This document shows positions 23,265-33,479 of a DNA stretch of 64,000 nucleotides, piece after piece. A program made the translations under genes and the position numbers. The DNA comes from Melitaea cinxia (lineage: Eukaryota; Arthropoda; Insecta; Lepidoptera; Nymphalidae), in contig NC_059417.1 in NCBI RefSeq assembly GCF_905220565.1, positions 5,595,018 to 5,659,017 on the forward strand. Reading direction: 5' to 3'. Under the pieces are notes generated by a model. The model saw nothing but the letters and a program-made list of their open reading frames with translations. It did not search any database and was not told the DNA's origin. Position 1 is the first letter of the stretch. Every line of letters starts with the position of its first letter.

Positions 23265-24647
23265 TTACGATGCATTATTTGGACACCTCCTCCACTATCT
23301 ATAGAGCATACATTTTAAATTTCAAGTCTCTTACTTCAAAAACATAGGACTTTCATACAAACTTTCAACCCCCATTTTACCCCTTAGGGGTCAAGTTTCG
23401 TAAAATACGCCTTATAAGGAACCTACCTGCCAAATTTCAAGTTTGTAGCTGTTATAGTTTCGGAGATTTCGTGATGAGTGCGTCAACCTACCATCCCCCG
23501 TTTTAACCCCAAAAGATAGTTGATTTCTAAAGATACATTATTTGAACACCTTCTCACCATCTATAGAGCATATATATTTAAAATTTCAAGTCTCTTACTT
23601 CAAAAACATAGGACTTTCATACAAACTGCCAACCCCCGTTTATCCCCTTGAGGGTCGAGTTTCGTAAAATCAGTTCTTAGCGGATGTCTACGCTCTATAA
23701 GAAACCTACTTGCCAAATTTCAAGTTTCTAGGTGTTATAGTTTCGGAGATTTCGTGATGAGTGAGTCAACCTACCATCCCCCGCTTTAACCCAAAAAGGG
23801 AGTTGATTTTTAAATATACATTATTTGAACACCTTCTCATCGTTTATAGAGCATACATTTTAAATATCAAGCATCTTACTTCAAAAACATAGAACTTTCA
23901 TACAAACTTCTAACCCCCGCTTTACCCCCTTAAGGGTTGAGTTTCGTAAAATCCGTTCTTAGCGGATGTCTATGCTCTATAAGAAACCTACTTGCCAAAT
24001 TTCAAGTTTCTAGGTGTTATAGTTTCGGAGATTTCGTGATGAGTGAGTCAACCTACCATCCCCCGATTCGACCCCAAAAGGGAGTTGATTTCTAAAGATA
24101 TATCATTCGGACACCTTCTCATCATCTATAGAGCATACATTTTAAATTTCAAGTCTCTTACTTCAAAAACATGGGACTTTCATACAAACTTCCAGCCCCC
24201 GTTTTACCCCCTTAGGGGTCGAGTTTCGTGAAATCCATTCTTAGCAATAGATTAAGCTCTATAAGGAGCCTACCTGCTAAATTTCAAATTTGTAAGCATT
24301 ATAGTTTCGGAGATTTCGTGATTAGTGAGTCAACGTAACATCCCCCGTTTCAACCCCAAAAGGGAGTTGATTTCTAAAGATACATTATTTGAACAACTTG
24401 TTACCATCTATAGAGCATACATTTTAAATTTCAAGTCTCTTACGTAAAAAAAATAGGGGACTCTCATACAAACTTCCAACCCCCATTTTACCCCCTTAGG
24501 GGTTGAGTTTCGTAAAATCCGTTCTTAGCGGATGTCTGCTTCCTATAAGGAGCCTACCTGCCAAATTTCAAGTTTGTAGATGTTATAGTTTCGGAGATTT
24601 CGTGATGAATGACCTTTCGCGTTTATATATATTATAGATTCAAGAAA
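22748..24647 (+). repeat. Family K repeat with an internal 282-bp tandem array
   Basis: Opens with 'actaactgttgcccgcgactacgtccgcgtg' and closes at 24640 with 'tatatattatagatt', the usual end of this family. Between them the landmark 'ctatagagca' recurs at 23299, 23561, 23844, 24126 and 24408, i.e. spacings of 262, 283, 282 and 282 bp. Each unit carries 'tttcaagtctcttacttcaaaaacat', a C-rich patch with 'cccccttaggggt', and 'gtttcggagatttcgtgatgagtgagtcaac'. A truncated unit precedes the first. No coding frame persists across units. Confidence 0.8.
23191..23262. repeat. (TA)36 microsatellite inside the 282-bp array
   Basis: About 72 bp of uninterrupted TA. It lies where a unit would otherwise run 'gaccttcctcttatatata', the same position as the short TA run ending the whole element. 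Confidence 0.95.
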
Positions 24648-24649
24648 CG

Positions 24650-25160
24650 TTAAGAACTCTTTAAAATAGTTAGTGAACATTCATACAGAAAATGTACAGC
24701 TATTGCTGGATTCGCAACGCAACTTAATCAGTAAGAGAAAATGCAGCAAGTAAATCAGTAGTTAACCTTTGGACAATTTTGTCAAACTACATATTTTTAA
24801 TTACATAGGTGTTCTACAGGAAAGCTGACAGTATTCAAAATGTTTTGTTGAATATATAAATGTTTTGTGGTTAAAATATAAGCAAATAAAGAATGAAGTA
24901 ATAATGAAATATTTATTTTAATTGTTTGCGTTTGTCGAAGTTGATTTCTATTATCCGTTTACCAGTATTACGTAGTACCAGTTTCTCAGTTCGCGGAACG
25001 ATGTTTTATAAGGAAATTGAATCAGTAGAGTTTAAGACAATTACTTACAGTGAAATTTGTGTTATGGAGACAGGACAGTGTTTATAAACACGGAAATATG
25101 CATCTGTGTGTGTATATGTGTTTGTATGTGTATGGATCTATGTTTGTGTATGCATGCGTG
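24650..25160. other. A+T-rich DNA, nothing firmly recognised
   Basis: An initiator-like TCTCAGTTCG at about 24983 lies 15 bases before an ATG with a 28-codon frame. No splice site or similarity supports a gene. Confidence 0.3.
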
Positions 25161-25163
25161 TTT

Positions 25164-25470
25164 GGATCTTACGATTCATCCTGTAACATTCCACTGCTGG
25201 CCATAGGTCTCTTTCTCCATGTAGGAGAAGAATTGAAGCTTAGTCCACCACGCTGCTCTACTGCGGGTTGGATGTTTCCTACTATGAGTAACGATCACTA
25301 TCGGGTGTTTACAATAGCAAGGGGAATATCAAGCTTAACGGGATCTCAAAGGCACAGTGAACCCACTCTGACCCACTAGGACAGACAGCCACACCGGAAA
25401 GAAAAAGTACAAATACAAATATCCATCTCGAACGGAAATCGAAAACTACACCAGAGCGGCGTTTCTTTCG
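25164..25470 (-). mobile_element. tRNA-headed SINE with RTE-like tail (family A)
   Basis: Complement of the tail at 'catcctgtaacattccactgctggccataggtctc', then the body, then the degraded head at 'atctcgaacggaaatcgaaaac ... accagagcgg'. Same order as the copies at 14473 and 20508. Confidence 0.7.
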
Positions 25471-25499
25471 TCTTCCTCTAGATCTTAAAAATTTTAATG

Positions 25500-26070
25500 T
25501 TTTTTTTTTTTATATACCGCTTGCGTTTGACCACTATTTCACCTGATGATAAGTGAAAATGCGGTCTAAGATGGATCACGCTTACCTAGCAATAACCTGT
25601 TCACTCGAGACTTAAAGATTCCCAGGTTATCATCATCATCATTACAGCCTATACACTCCACTGCTGGACATAGGCCTCCACAAGTTTACGCCAAAAATAA
25701 CGTGAACTCATGTGTTTTGCCCATAGTCACCACGCTGGGCAGGCGGGTTGGTGACTGCAGTATTGGCTTTGTCGCACCGAAGACGCTGCTGCCCGTCTTC
25801 GGCCTGGGTATTTCAAAGCCAGCAGTTGGATGGTTATCCCGCCATCGGTCGGCTTCTTAAGTTCCAAGATGGTTGTGGAACCTTGTTATCCCTTAGTCGC
25901 CTCTTACGACACCCACGGGAAGAGAGGGGGTGGCTAAATTCTTTAGTGCCGTAGCCACACAGCATCTTCAGTTCAGCAGTTCCCAGGTTATAGTTTTCCG
26001 GAAACACAATGTGTTTAAAGAGTTTCAATGGATTAATATTTTTTTTTGTCAAAAGTTGAGTAATTTTATG
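25500..26070. repeat. Older repeat split by a LINE insertion
   Basis: Begins after a poly-T with 'taccgcttgcgtttgaccactatttcacctgatgataagtg' and 'gcggtctaagatggatcacgcttacctag', wording common in lepidopteran repeats. It is interrupted at 25630 and resumes at 25980 with 'ttcccaggttatagttttccggaaacacaatg'. Removing the inserted 350 bp plus one copy of the 11-bp duplication restores a continuous unit. Confidence 0.6.
25630..25979 (-). mobile_element. 5'-truncated RTE LINE with 11-bp target site duplication
   Basis: The insertion lies between two exact copies of TTCCCAGGTTA (25619-25629 and 25980-25990). On the minus strand it ends with the RTE tail and (ATG)n (plus strand 'tcatcatcatcattacagcc'). 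The body includes 'cgcctcttacgacacccacggga', also present at 30150 in reverse. The perfect flanks and readable body make this the best preserved insertion of its family here. No intact polyprotein. Confidence 0.85.
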
Positions 26071-26149
26071 AGGACTTAAAATCAATAACGTTATTATTTA
26101 AAATTAAAGAAATTATGTTTTCTAGACTGTTGATTACTCAACACAAATA

Positions 26150-26335
26150 TATTTCAAAATCAAAATCAAAAATAACTTTATTGAAACAGGCTTCAAAAGC
26201 ACCTTTGAATCGTCATTTTACAAATTAAATTATTTACTATGGTTAAAAGTGATTCTACCACCGAGTCGGAATATAGATTCTGCAGAGAGTACCTAATCGG
26301 AAAGAAAGTCCGCAGTTACTCTTAACAAAAACCTT
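26150..26335 (+). repeat. 'TCAAAATCAAAATCAAAAATAACTTTATT' repeat (family E)
   Basis: Begins 'caaaatcaaaatcaaaaataactttattg', continues 'gcacctttgaatcgtcattttac' and 'accgagtcggaatatagattctgcagag', and ends near 'aaagaaagtccgcagttactctt'. Fragments of the same unit occur at 27998, 43890 and, in reverse, 47780. Retroelement 3' end by appearance; class not fixed. Confidence 0.6.
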
Positions 26336-26607
26336 ATTTAATATAATATTGTTAATATCTTGCATGAAATACAGCATCACTAAATCCACACATCTTCATC
26401 ATTAATATAAACCGGCATAAAATATATAGTATATGTGTATAAGTATGTTTAAATCGATCAACAGTTAAGTATAATCAACTATTGATAAACTTCTTATTCC
26501 CGTATAGTCAGTATGACTGAGTTTTTTTTACAATTACAACCATCAACCGACCGATCTTAACTGACCATAACCATGGCGTCTGCAACGTCACCGAAGTTTT
26601 AGGAATT

Positions 26608-27150
26608 AATAATTATTGTGTTTGCTCGCAAACAAAAAAAAACCGACTAATAAATTTAATTATATCGACAATTAATACAACTTAAATAGACGAAAAAGTA
26701 GTCAAGTAAAACCACATCATTAAAGATAAATCAAAAAGAAACCGACTTCAATTACATCGACAAGTAATACAACGTAGGCAGACGAAAAAATAGTCAAGTA
26801 AATACGCATTATCAAAGATTACTCCAAAAGTTGTAATCAAATCTCGATGAAATTTAAATGTGACCACATGATAAACATCGGCTTTCAATTAAATTAAAAA
26901 TCATTAAAATCGGTACACCCAGTAAAAAGTTATGCGGATTATCAAGGGTTTCCCCTCGATTTCTCTGGGATGCCATCATCAGATCCTGGTTTCCTTATCA
27001 TAGTACCACACCTGGGATATTTACTTTCCAACAAAAAAAATTATCAAAATCGGTTCATAAACGATGAAGTTATCCCCGACCTTACATAAAAAAATATATA
27101 CATATATATACGATCGAATTGAGTAACCTCGTTTTTCCAAGTCGGTTAAA
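26608..27150 (+). repeat. 'AACCGACTTC' interspersed repeat (forward copy)
   Basis: Opens with 'attgtgtttgctcgcaaacaaaaaaaaaccgact' and closes with 'ccaagtcggttaaaa'. Internal blocks: 'gtcaagtaaatacgcattatcaaagattac', 'aaatcggtacacccagtaaaaagttatgcgg' and 'ggtttccttatcatagtacc'. Noncoding. Confidence 0.8.
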
Positions 27151-27240
27151 AAAAAAAAGAATTATCTAATTGGTGGAGTCGTTCGGAATAATGTGAGTTA
27201 AAACATTTCATTGTTTAATTTTAATTTATATAATATTATA

Positions 27241-27468
27241 GATTCATTAGTCCGTACAGACGTAACTAAGACACTTGTTTCTAGAAAGAGAAGAAATTCC
27301 ATTGACAATATCACAGTAATGTTACTTTCGCAACCTTTCAACAATCAGACGCGCTGGATGGAGACGAGTGTGAAACGAACACGCCCCAGATATCATCTTG
27401 ATAGAGGTTTAAAATGTGCGTATGAAGACCCATTCGAAATAAACCAACAAAAACGTGTCTTAATGTAA
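27241..27468 (+). CDS. Possible terminal exon of an unknown gene
   Basis: After an acceptor-like 'ttatataatattatag' a frame of about 76 codons stays open to a TAA at 27466-27468. Its composition is protein-like and basic (SLVRTDVTK..., KRTRPRYHLD). An AATAAA follows at about 27683. Codon use is less A+T-driven than random frames nearby. Against it: the sequence just upstream with a donor-like GTGAGT at 27190 would join out of frame into a stop, and no partner exon was found. I do not recognise the protein. Confidence 0.2.
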   Translation, partial: DSLVRTDVTKTLVSRKRRNSIDNITVMLLSQPFNNQTRWMETSVKRTRPRYHLDRGLKCAYEDPFEINQQKRVLM

Positions 27469-27552
27469 CAGCTTGTTGTTTTTTGTCCTCTGTTATTATT
27501 GTTGTTGTTGTTTGTCCTGCGTTGTTGTTATTTGTCCTGTATCGTTATTGTT
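27468..27552. repeat. TTGTTGTT-TGTCCTG minisatellite
   Basis: Three loose repeats of 'ttgttgtt...tgtcctg' (around 27475, 27505 and 27525) separated by GTT/ATT triplets. Confidence 0.7.
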
Positions 27553-27997
27553 CTAACTCTTAGTGCCACCATGTTATACTGAAGGGTTTTTTCAACGATA
27601 AACAAGTATAACAATATTTACCAAAGAATAAAAATATAGCGTTAACTGATGATACACTTTGCGCAACCGATCGACGTTCAAAATAAAGTATTTTGAATAA
27701 TTCTCTATGATTGTTTCTATGTAGTGTTAGTTGTTCTTCCTCGTGTCTTCATGACCAATAACAATGTTTTGAGCTTGTAGAATGGAAGACTTAGTTCTTA
27801 ATTTGTTGTTGATAAACTCAGAAAATTCTGTCGATTGTAATTATGTGAACAAAACATGTTACATTACGCCAATAACATTGACTCTACAATGTTAAAACTA
27901 TAAACAGTCCAAACAAAACAACGATCATAAAAATTAACGCAAACGAAGCCACGAAACGAGTTGAGTATAAAATAAAAAAATTATCATCAGCCTATAA

Positions 27998-28322
27998 AAA
28001 TCAAAAATTTCTTTATTCGAGTAGACTTGGAAAGCACTTCTTTTCGTCGTTTATTACAAACTAGCTTCTGCCCGCGACTTCGTCCGCGTGGAATAGTTAC
28101 TTTGGGCTAGCTAGGAAAGCTCTAAAAAAACCCGATTATGAAACATTCTTCATTGGTACTCCGCTCCGATTGGTCTTAACGTGATGATATATAGCCTATA
28201 GCCTACGTTGATAAATGGACTATTTAACACTGAAAGATTTTTTAAAATCGGACCAGTAGTTCCTAAGATTAGCGCGTTCAAACAAACAAACTCTTCAGCT
28301 TTATAATATTAGTAGGTATAGA
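27998..28322 (+). repeat. Family E fragment followed by a family K unit
   Basis: 27998-28063 matches family E ('tttctttattcgagtagacttggaaagcac'). At 28064 a family K unit opens ('agcttctgcccgcgacttcgtccgcgtgga') and ends at about 28322 in 'ttcagctttataatattagtaggtatagat'. A second well-preserved K copy is at 38269. Confidence 0.75.
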
Positions 28323-28329
28323 TTATAAT

Positions 28330-28855
28330 TATACTTATTAAGTTTTTCGTACATTTAATACGGAAGCTACTGATTTGGATTCGATCGATTTGGGATGTAA
28401 ATTTTGCAAAGAATCAAAACGAACCTACACAATTGTTCTTCAAAAAATAACCATAAGGTATAAATAACCATAATGGTTATTGGGTTCAGTTTAATTAGGA
28501 AACAATTAAAACAGATAGATTGCTTAATCCTTTTCATTTTTAAAATTTCATAGCATTTTAGAATGTTACATTAAAATATCACAACCCTAGTTTGGCCCAA
28601 ACTAAATCAAATATTTTGTCTCTTTGTTCAATGTTCCACTTCCGAATGAATTATGTATTGGTAGAGTTATCAATATTATTAGCTGTTAAGCTGTGTGGCA
28701 GCAGAATGGTTTCAATGGCAGCGTATTGAAATGTATAATTGTTGATTTAGTACTTCTAATAGTTTCGAACTACCGTTTGCGTTTACAATATTCTAATTTT
28801 AAGTTAGAAAAGATTTATTTTAGTGATTAAATTCGTAATAGATACTCATATCGAA
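28330..28855. other. A+T-rich DNA, nothing recognised
   Basis: No supported feature. Confidence 0.35.
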
Positions 28856-28857
28856 CA

Positions 28858-29172
28858 ACCCCTCTGGTGTAATGGTGGGAGTAGTCACCTAAAATACGAT
28901 TCGATTCCCGCTCACGGTGGATAGTTGTATTTGTACAAATATGTTTTTCCAGTTTGGATGTTTGTCCTTGTAGGTCTCCCCACTGTGCCTCGAAGAGCGC
29001 GTTAAGCCGTCGGTCCTGGTCATAATTACCTGATAGCGATCGTTATTCATAGTGGGGAACATATCCGCCAACCCGCTGTAAAGCAGCGTCGTGGATTAAG
29101 CTCCATTCCTTAAGGCTTATGCCCAGCAGTGGGATGGTAACAGCACGTAAAGGCTGAATGCGATGCGATAAT
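28858..29172 (+). mobile_element. tRNA-headed SINE with RTE-like tail (family A, forward copy)
   Basis: Starts with a tRNA-like head: box A-like TGGTGTAATGG at about 28866 and box B-like GATTCGATTCC at about 28899. The body has 'ctccccactgtgcctcgaagagcg' and 'gtcggtcctggtcataattacctgat'. The tail is 'taaggcttatgcccagcagtgggatggtaac ... ggctgaatgcgatgcgataataat'. It is the only forward full-length copy in the window and shows the element order clearly. Confidence 0.75.
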
Positions 29173-29459
29173 AATGCGACTCATATCGAATATTACCGAC
29201 ATTTGAAGGTTAATGGTTCAACTGTTTAAAGTTTGCTACTTAAAATTAATTTATGGTAAAGTCATTTACTTTTATGAGAATCTGTATATAATACCAATTA
29301 TGGCAAACGTAGGGTACAAATAACTAGCTGTGCTACCGAGAATATGGAGACATTTCTTTAATAAATAATGCTAAATATTATAGGTTTTTTTTGAGATCTT
29401 AGAAAAAAATGGATCTTGGAAAAATGTAGATTAAATCAAAATACACTTTATTAAAAGAA

Positions 29460-29930
29460 GCCTGTATAAATCTAATACTATTAAACGAGCAATTCTTCAA
29501 TCTAAATCTCGAAAACGGCTCCAACAGTTTTCATGAAATTTAGTATGCAGGGGATTTCGGGGGCGATAAATCGATATAGCTAGGAATTCATTTTTAGAAA
29601 ATGTCGTTTTATCCCTGTTTTTAGGCAATAAAAAATTGCTACTATATCGTTAGAATACGAAGGTAAATTTCGCAATTATAATATAATAAAGCTGTAATAG
29701 CTCAAGTGGAAAATCGGCCGGTCGGGATCGACCGAGAAGACCACGGTTCAAATCCCCATGTCTCCAGATCGATTATTTTTTTCCTGTTTTTTCTGATTGC
29801 ACTCATGATTTTTTATCTAAATAACCAGTCCATATTTTTTATTAGATATATGTAGGTAAAATTGGAAAATATTATTTACATTTTATCAATATGTAATTCG
29901 TATTTAAATATGATTATAAAAAACACGATT
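29460..29930 (+). mobile_element. Repeat I with an internal tRNA-like unit
   Basis: About 220 bp of non-tRNA sequence ('aatctcgaaaacggctccaac', 'tttatccctgtttttaggc', 'acgaaggtaaatttcgcaatta') precede a tRNA-like segment. That segment has TAGCTCAAGTGG (box A) and GGTTCAAATCC (box B) at 29698-29755. A further A+T-rich body then follows. A reverse copy with the same order lies at 49610-49965. The acceptor arms do not pair, so it is not a tRNA gene. Confidence 0.65.
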
Positions 29931-30124
29931 TACTAAAAATACCAAGCCAAGGTCTGTCACACAGGTGCTACATTTACTAGTAAATCGTCAAGACATATGT
30001 TCCGGGTCGTTTTCAAGATTACAGATTCTACTGACAGTCGGGAAAACATTATTGACTGAGACCTGACTCTTTTCGATTCTTACCATTACATAAAATGTTG
30101 GTTATGGTATTGTTATGGTAAAGA

Positions 30125-30357
30125 ATATAGCCACCCCTTCTCTTCCTGTGGGTGTCGTAAGAGGCAACTAAGGGATAACACAGTTCCACTACCACCTTGG
30201 AACTTAAAAAGCTGACCGATGGCGGGATAGCCATCCCACTGCTGGCTTTGAAATATACATGGTGACTATGGGCAAAACACATGAGTTCACTCCATTTTTG
30301 GCGCGAACTTGTGGAGGCCTATGTCCAGCAGTGGACTGTAATAGGCTGAAATGATGA
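30125..30357 (+). mobile_element. RTE LINE 3' end, internally deleted
   Basis: Reads 'ccaccccttctcttcctgtgggtgtcgtaagaggc' through 'gctgaccgatggcgggatagccatccc', then jumps to 'tggtgactatgggcaaaacacatgagttc' and the tail 'ggaggcctatgtccagcagtggactg'. Compared with the 25630 copy it lacks the roughly 75-bp section around 'gaagacgggcagcagcg'. Confidence 0.75.
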
Positions 30358-30359
30358 AA

Positions 30360-30720
30360 ATGTTATGTTTCATTTAAACAGCTAAATAATACCCTTACTT
30401 AATAATAATGCTAAATAATATTTATACTTGTTTATTCAAGCTTGAAATTCTTCAAGAGGTTATTAAAGTAAATAAGCATTGTGATAAATTTGAAGACGGA
30501 GCTTACAATTTATATTTTTCATTTTAAAAACAATTATTCTAAATCCTTGTCTAAGATCTAGAATAATCTACATCAATGATTTGGCCTGTATTATTTGGAT
30601 TAACTTCAATAATTCAATTGCAATTCAAAACGCTATTCAAATGGCTATCTGTCTCATATCATAGCGGAATGCATTAATGACATTGCCTAGGTCAGTCACC
30701 TCCGCAATGACAATAATGAT
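30360..30720. other. A+T-rich DNA, nothing recognised
   Basis: No supported feature. Confidence 0.35.
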
Positions 30721-30724
30721 CATG

Positions 30725-30965
30725 ACAATTAAAGCGAAAGGACGTCACGTCACGAGAAAGCAAGAGTGCGACAATTTCACGGTGACAAACGCACGCGCTG
30801 AACTAAAGCTCTGATGCGCGGGCGCAGGGTGTGTACCGTCAGCAAAATATAGGCTTGAAAGTATTATTGAAGTTTACTCATTAAGAAACGATAAATGGCC
30901 CGTAGTATAAAAATACTGCGGGGTGAGATCCTGTGAAGTAGTGACGCTGACAGTCCCTCAGATTG
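30725..30965. promoter_or_regulatory. CpG-rich block followed by a TATA-containing hairpin
   Basis: 30735-30835 is G+C-rich with GACGTCACGTCACG (CRE-like TGACGT pairs) and GCGCGGGCGC. At 30899-30922 CCCGTAGTAT-AAAA-ATACTGCGGG forms an inverted repeat with a single G:T mismatch and carries a TATAAAAA box at its centre. It could be a promoter on either strand. No exon was recognised alongside. Confidence 0.3.
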
Positions 30966-31296
30966 ATTATTGTCTTACGAGGAAGAGATAAACATATTTT
31001 TAAATATCACGGTCAGGTCCTTAAGGAGTAAACTCCAGTCGCAAGTTGGAGCTGTCACACGCACTTCTTATTAGTTACACTTTATTGTTACCACAAATAT
31101 AATTTAAGTAATGTTTAAAGATAGTTACAGGTTGCGAGGAATAGTGGAAGGGTTTATGACTATTTAATTAGTTATTCAAATATCAAGTAACTAATTATAT
31201 TTACGCTATGTTTTCATAAATATTATGTGAAACCTCCGTTGAACAGTTTATTTGTTTCTAACGTACTTACTAATGTAAGGAAATTCCAGATCCGTT

Positions 31297-31324
31297 TAAT
31301 AATAATAATAATAATAATAATAAT
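31297..31324. repeat. (AAT)n microsatellite
   Basis: About nine AAT triplets. Confidence 0.9.
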
Positions 31325-31689
31325 GCTCGCAAAACTAGTATTGAATAAGGATTATGGACGTAAAACTGTAATAAAAGACAAAAGTAAAAACTTATCTAAA
31401 TGGTAAGAATGTGCTTTTTTAGTTTTTTCTTTTTTTTTAAATAAATAGCAGTACCAGGAATCTGTTTAAAATCTCTTTTTTTCTCTTTTACTCGCACAGA
31501 GATGCGAAGAAAAATGTCGTGTAGAAACTCCAAAAGTTTGTGACTATTCTGAAATGTCATATAAATAAAACAATTGATGCTCGCACAATACGGAAAAATG
31601 GAACAGAATAAATGTTTTAGGTTTTTTTATATTTTTAATTCAAAATAAAGAGAGTAGCTAACAACTTTTTTATTATATAAGTTTGCATA

Positions 31690-31775
31690 ATGTTTATGGT
31701 GACGCTACCGGCGACAGTGAAGCGTGCGCGCAGATCTCGCCGAAATTGTCTCCGAGCAATTTCCCGCTTTCAAAA
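31690..31775. promoter_or_regulatory. CpG-rich patch
   Basis: G+C-rich stretch (CTACCGGCGACAGTG, GCGTGCGCGCAG) in A+T-rich DNA, with an initiator-like ACAGTG. Possible regulatory block; nothing more can be said. Confidence 0.25.
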
Positions 31776-31789
31776 CAACTCTCTATTGT

Positions 31790-32495
31790 GCAACGTTCGA
31801 TAATTCGATTACCTCATGTGCATGTATTTTGATATTCAAATAAATCATTTAATAAATAAACGCCTCGCGCTCTACGGCCCCTTATAGGATTGAGTCCTGT
31901 CTCGGGGGTCCGGAAACACAAAATATTCAAATACAAAGCCCAGACCGCGGCAAACTTCTATTTGGCCAGTACAAATTATTTCCTAGGTATTTGATTTAAG
32001 AAATAATTGACCAAATAGGTGGAAAACCTAAACTATTTTCTATATAAAGGTTTCGATCAATAAATAGGTAGCTATTTATTTTCTGTGATAAATAAAATAA
32101 AATGTTTATTGCAAACAGTTAAGCAATATATTATCTTATTGTTTTATAGAGTTAGTTTGAGTTTGTTTGACATAGAATTTTAGGTAAGACCATTGGGTTG
32201 TTAATTAGGAACATTGAATGGGAGAATTTGGAATATTCGAAAATGTATACACATTAAGGGGGTTTTTTAAATTGCAATTAATTTAAAGGGTAATATTAAT
32301 AAAATAACTGTTACAGAGGTTGTAAAGAAATTTTTATTACATCTAAAGAACATATATACACCACCAACATCCACACATCAAAATAATACCATTTTTTTTA
32401 TTTATGCTAATGCGGTAGCAGCCTATACTTTGATCTCGACGATCTACTCCGCCCATATATTGTGTATCTTATAGAAGAAAATAAAAGACAAACAA
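31790..32495. other. A+T-rich DNA with a small G+C-rich remnant
   Basis: 31858-31970 ('cgcctcgcgctctacggccccttataggattgagtcc') looks like a decayed repeat. The rest is featureless. Confidence 0.35.
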
Positions 32496-32499
32496 GAGA

Positions 32500-32800
32500 G
32501 ATATGACCGGCAGTGACTCATCCGAGTCTGTATATCTGCAGGCCTAGCATGCGCGTCACGACAAAATTTTGTCTACCCCTTTTCTCGTATTATCTCTCTA
32601 TGTCTACAGTAGCTAACATGCGTGCACGCGATACTCTTCTCGTTACGTCATAGAAGAGATAATCATTAAATTTTAGTGATCTGTGATATTTATCTCTACG
32701 GAAGCTAACATGACATCGTAATTTTGTCGAATTTTGTCGTTTTAGGAAGAGAAACTTCTCGTCTTCAATATTATCGACGAGAAAGACGATAAATAAAAAA
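32500..32800 (+). repeat. GACAAAATTTTGTC repeat, copy 1 (family F)
   Basis: Contains 'cgagtctgtat..tgc..ggcctagcatgcgcg', the perfect 14-bp palindrome GACAAAATTTTGTC (32560-32573), 'atgtctaca', 'ctaacatgcg' and 'cgaattttgtcg'. The same landmarks appear in reverse complement at 33480-33740. Confidence 0.55.
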
Positions 32801-32944
32801 TAAATAAAACCGGGTGCCTATTTTTTGTATACCATGGCGTTTCCCTATTATAATTATATAATTTCGGTATACGAAGAGCGGGAAATGCGAAAAGTCGAGT
32901 GAAGTGTGCTATATAATGACACAAAAAACGTATTTGCGCCCTGT

Positions 32945-33190
32945 TGCTTCTTATTCTAAATAATAATAATAATAATAATACTTTATTTCAGACCAAAGTA
33001 TAAGTCCATATTGGGTTAGTACAACAAGACAAGACAACATTCAGAATAAAAAACAAAACAAAATTATATTAAAAAAATCAATAACTAAAAATAAAATTAA
33101 ATAGAATAAAAGTAAAATCAATAATCAAAAAAAAAAAAAAATTCAAAAATTCAAAATATTTTAAAAATTAAAAAAAAAAAAAACAATGCG
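32945..33190 (+). repeat. (TAA)n plus retroelement-like 3' end and A-rich tract
   Basis: A (TAA)n run at about 32958-32980 joins 'ctttatttcagaccaaagtataagtcc', a wording common at lepidopteran LINE ends. It is followed by 100 bp of A-rich low-complexity DNA with poly-A at 33128-33141 and 33170-33183. Confidence 0.45.
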
Positions 33191-33479
33191 TGATAGAATT
33201 ACAATTATCTAATGTGCGACAAGATATAAAGCACAACACGAGCATATTGTTTTACATATATAATTAAATTCATTTACTTACGCCGTTTTATTTTCCATAT
33301 TAGATTTTTTAAATTAGATATATACACTTTTTATCTTAGCCAAAAGGCCGAGAACATTGTTAAATAAAACATGTGTCACTCGTTTGAAATTATACAAACG
33401 TTGGCTCATCCCGGTTTGGCACGATTGGTCAATAACCTTGTAAATTCAACTTTACGACATAAGAAATAAGAATGATATT

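Noticed and set aside
23084..23275. A frame encoding alternating Tyr-Ile.
   Set aside because: Translation of the (TA)36 tract.
22748..24647. Possible CRISPR array because of regular repeats.
   Set aside because: Units are 282 bp with no short repeat/spacer pattern, in an animal genome; it is a tandem array in a dispersed repeat.
27150..27245. A 50-bp intron (GTGAGT at 27190 to TATAG at 27240) joining a short upstream exon to the 27241 frame.
   Set aside because: The join places a TAA in frame directly before the junction.
29695..29765. Possible tRNA gene with GGTTCAAATCC box.
   Set aside because: No acceptor-stem pairing, and a related copy with the same flanks occurs at 49610-49965.
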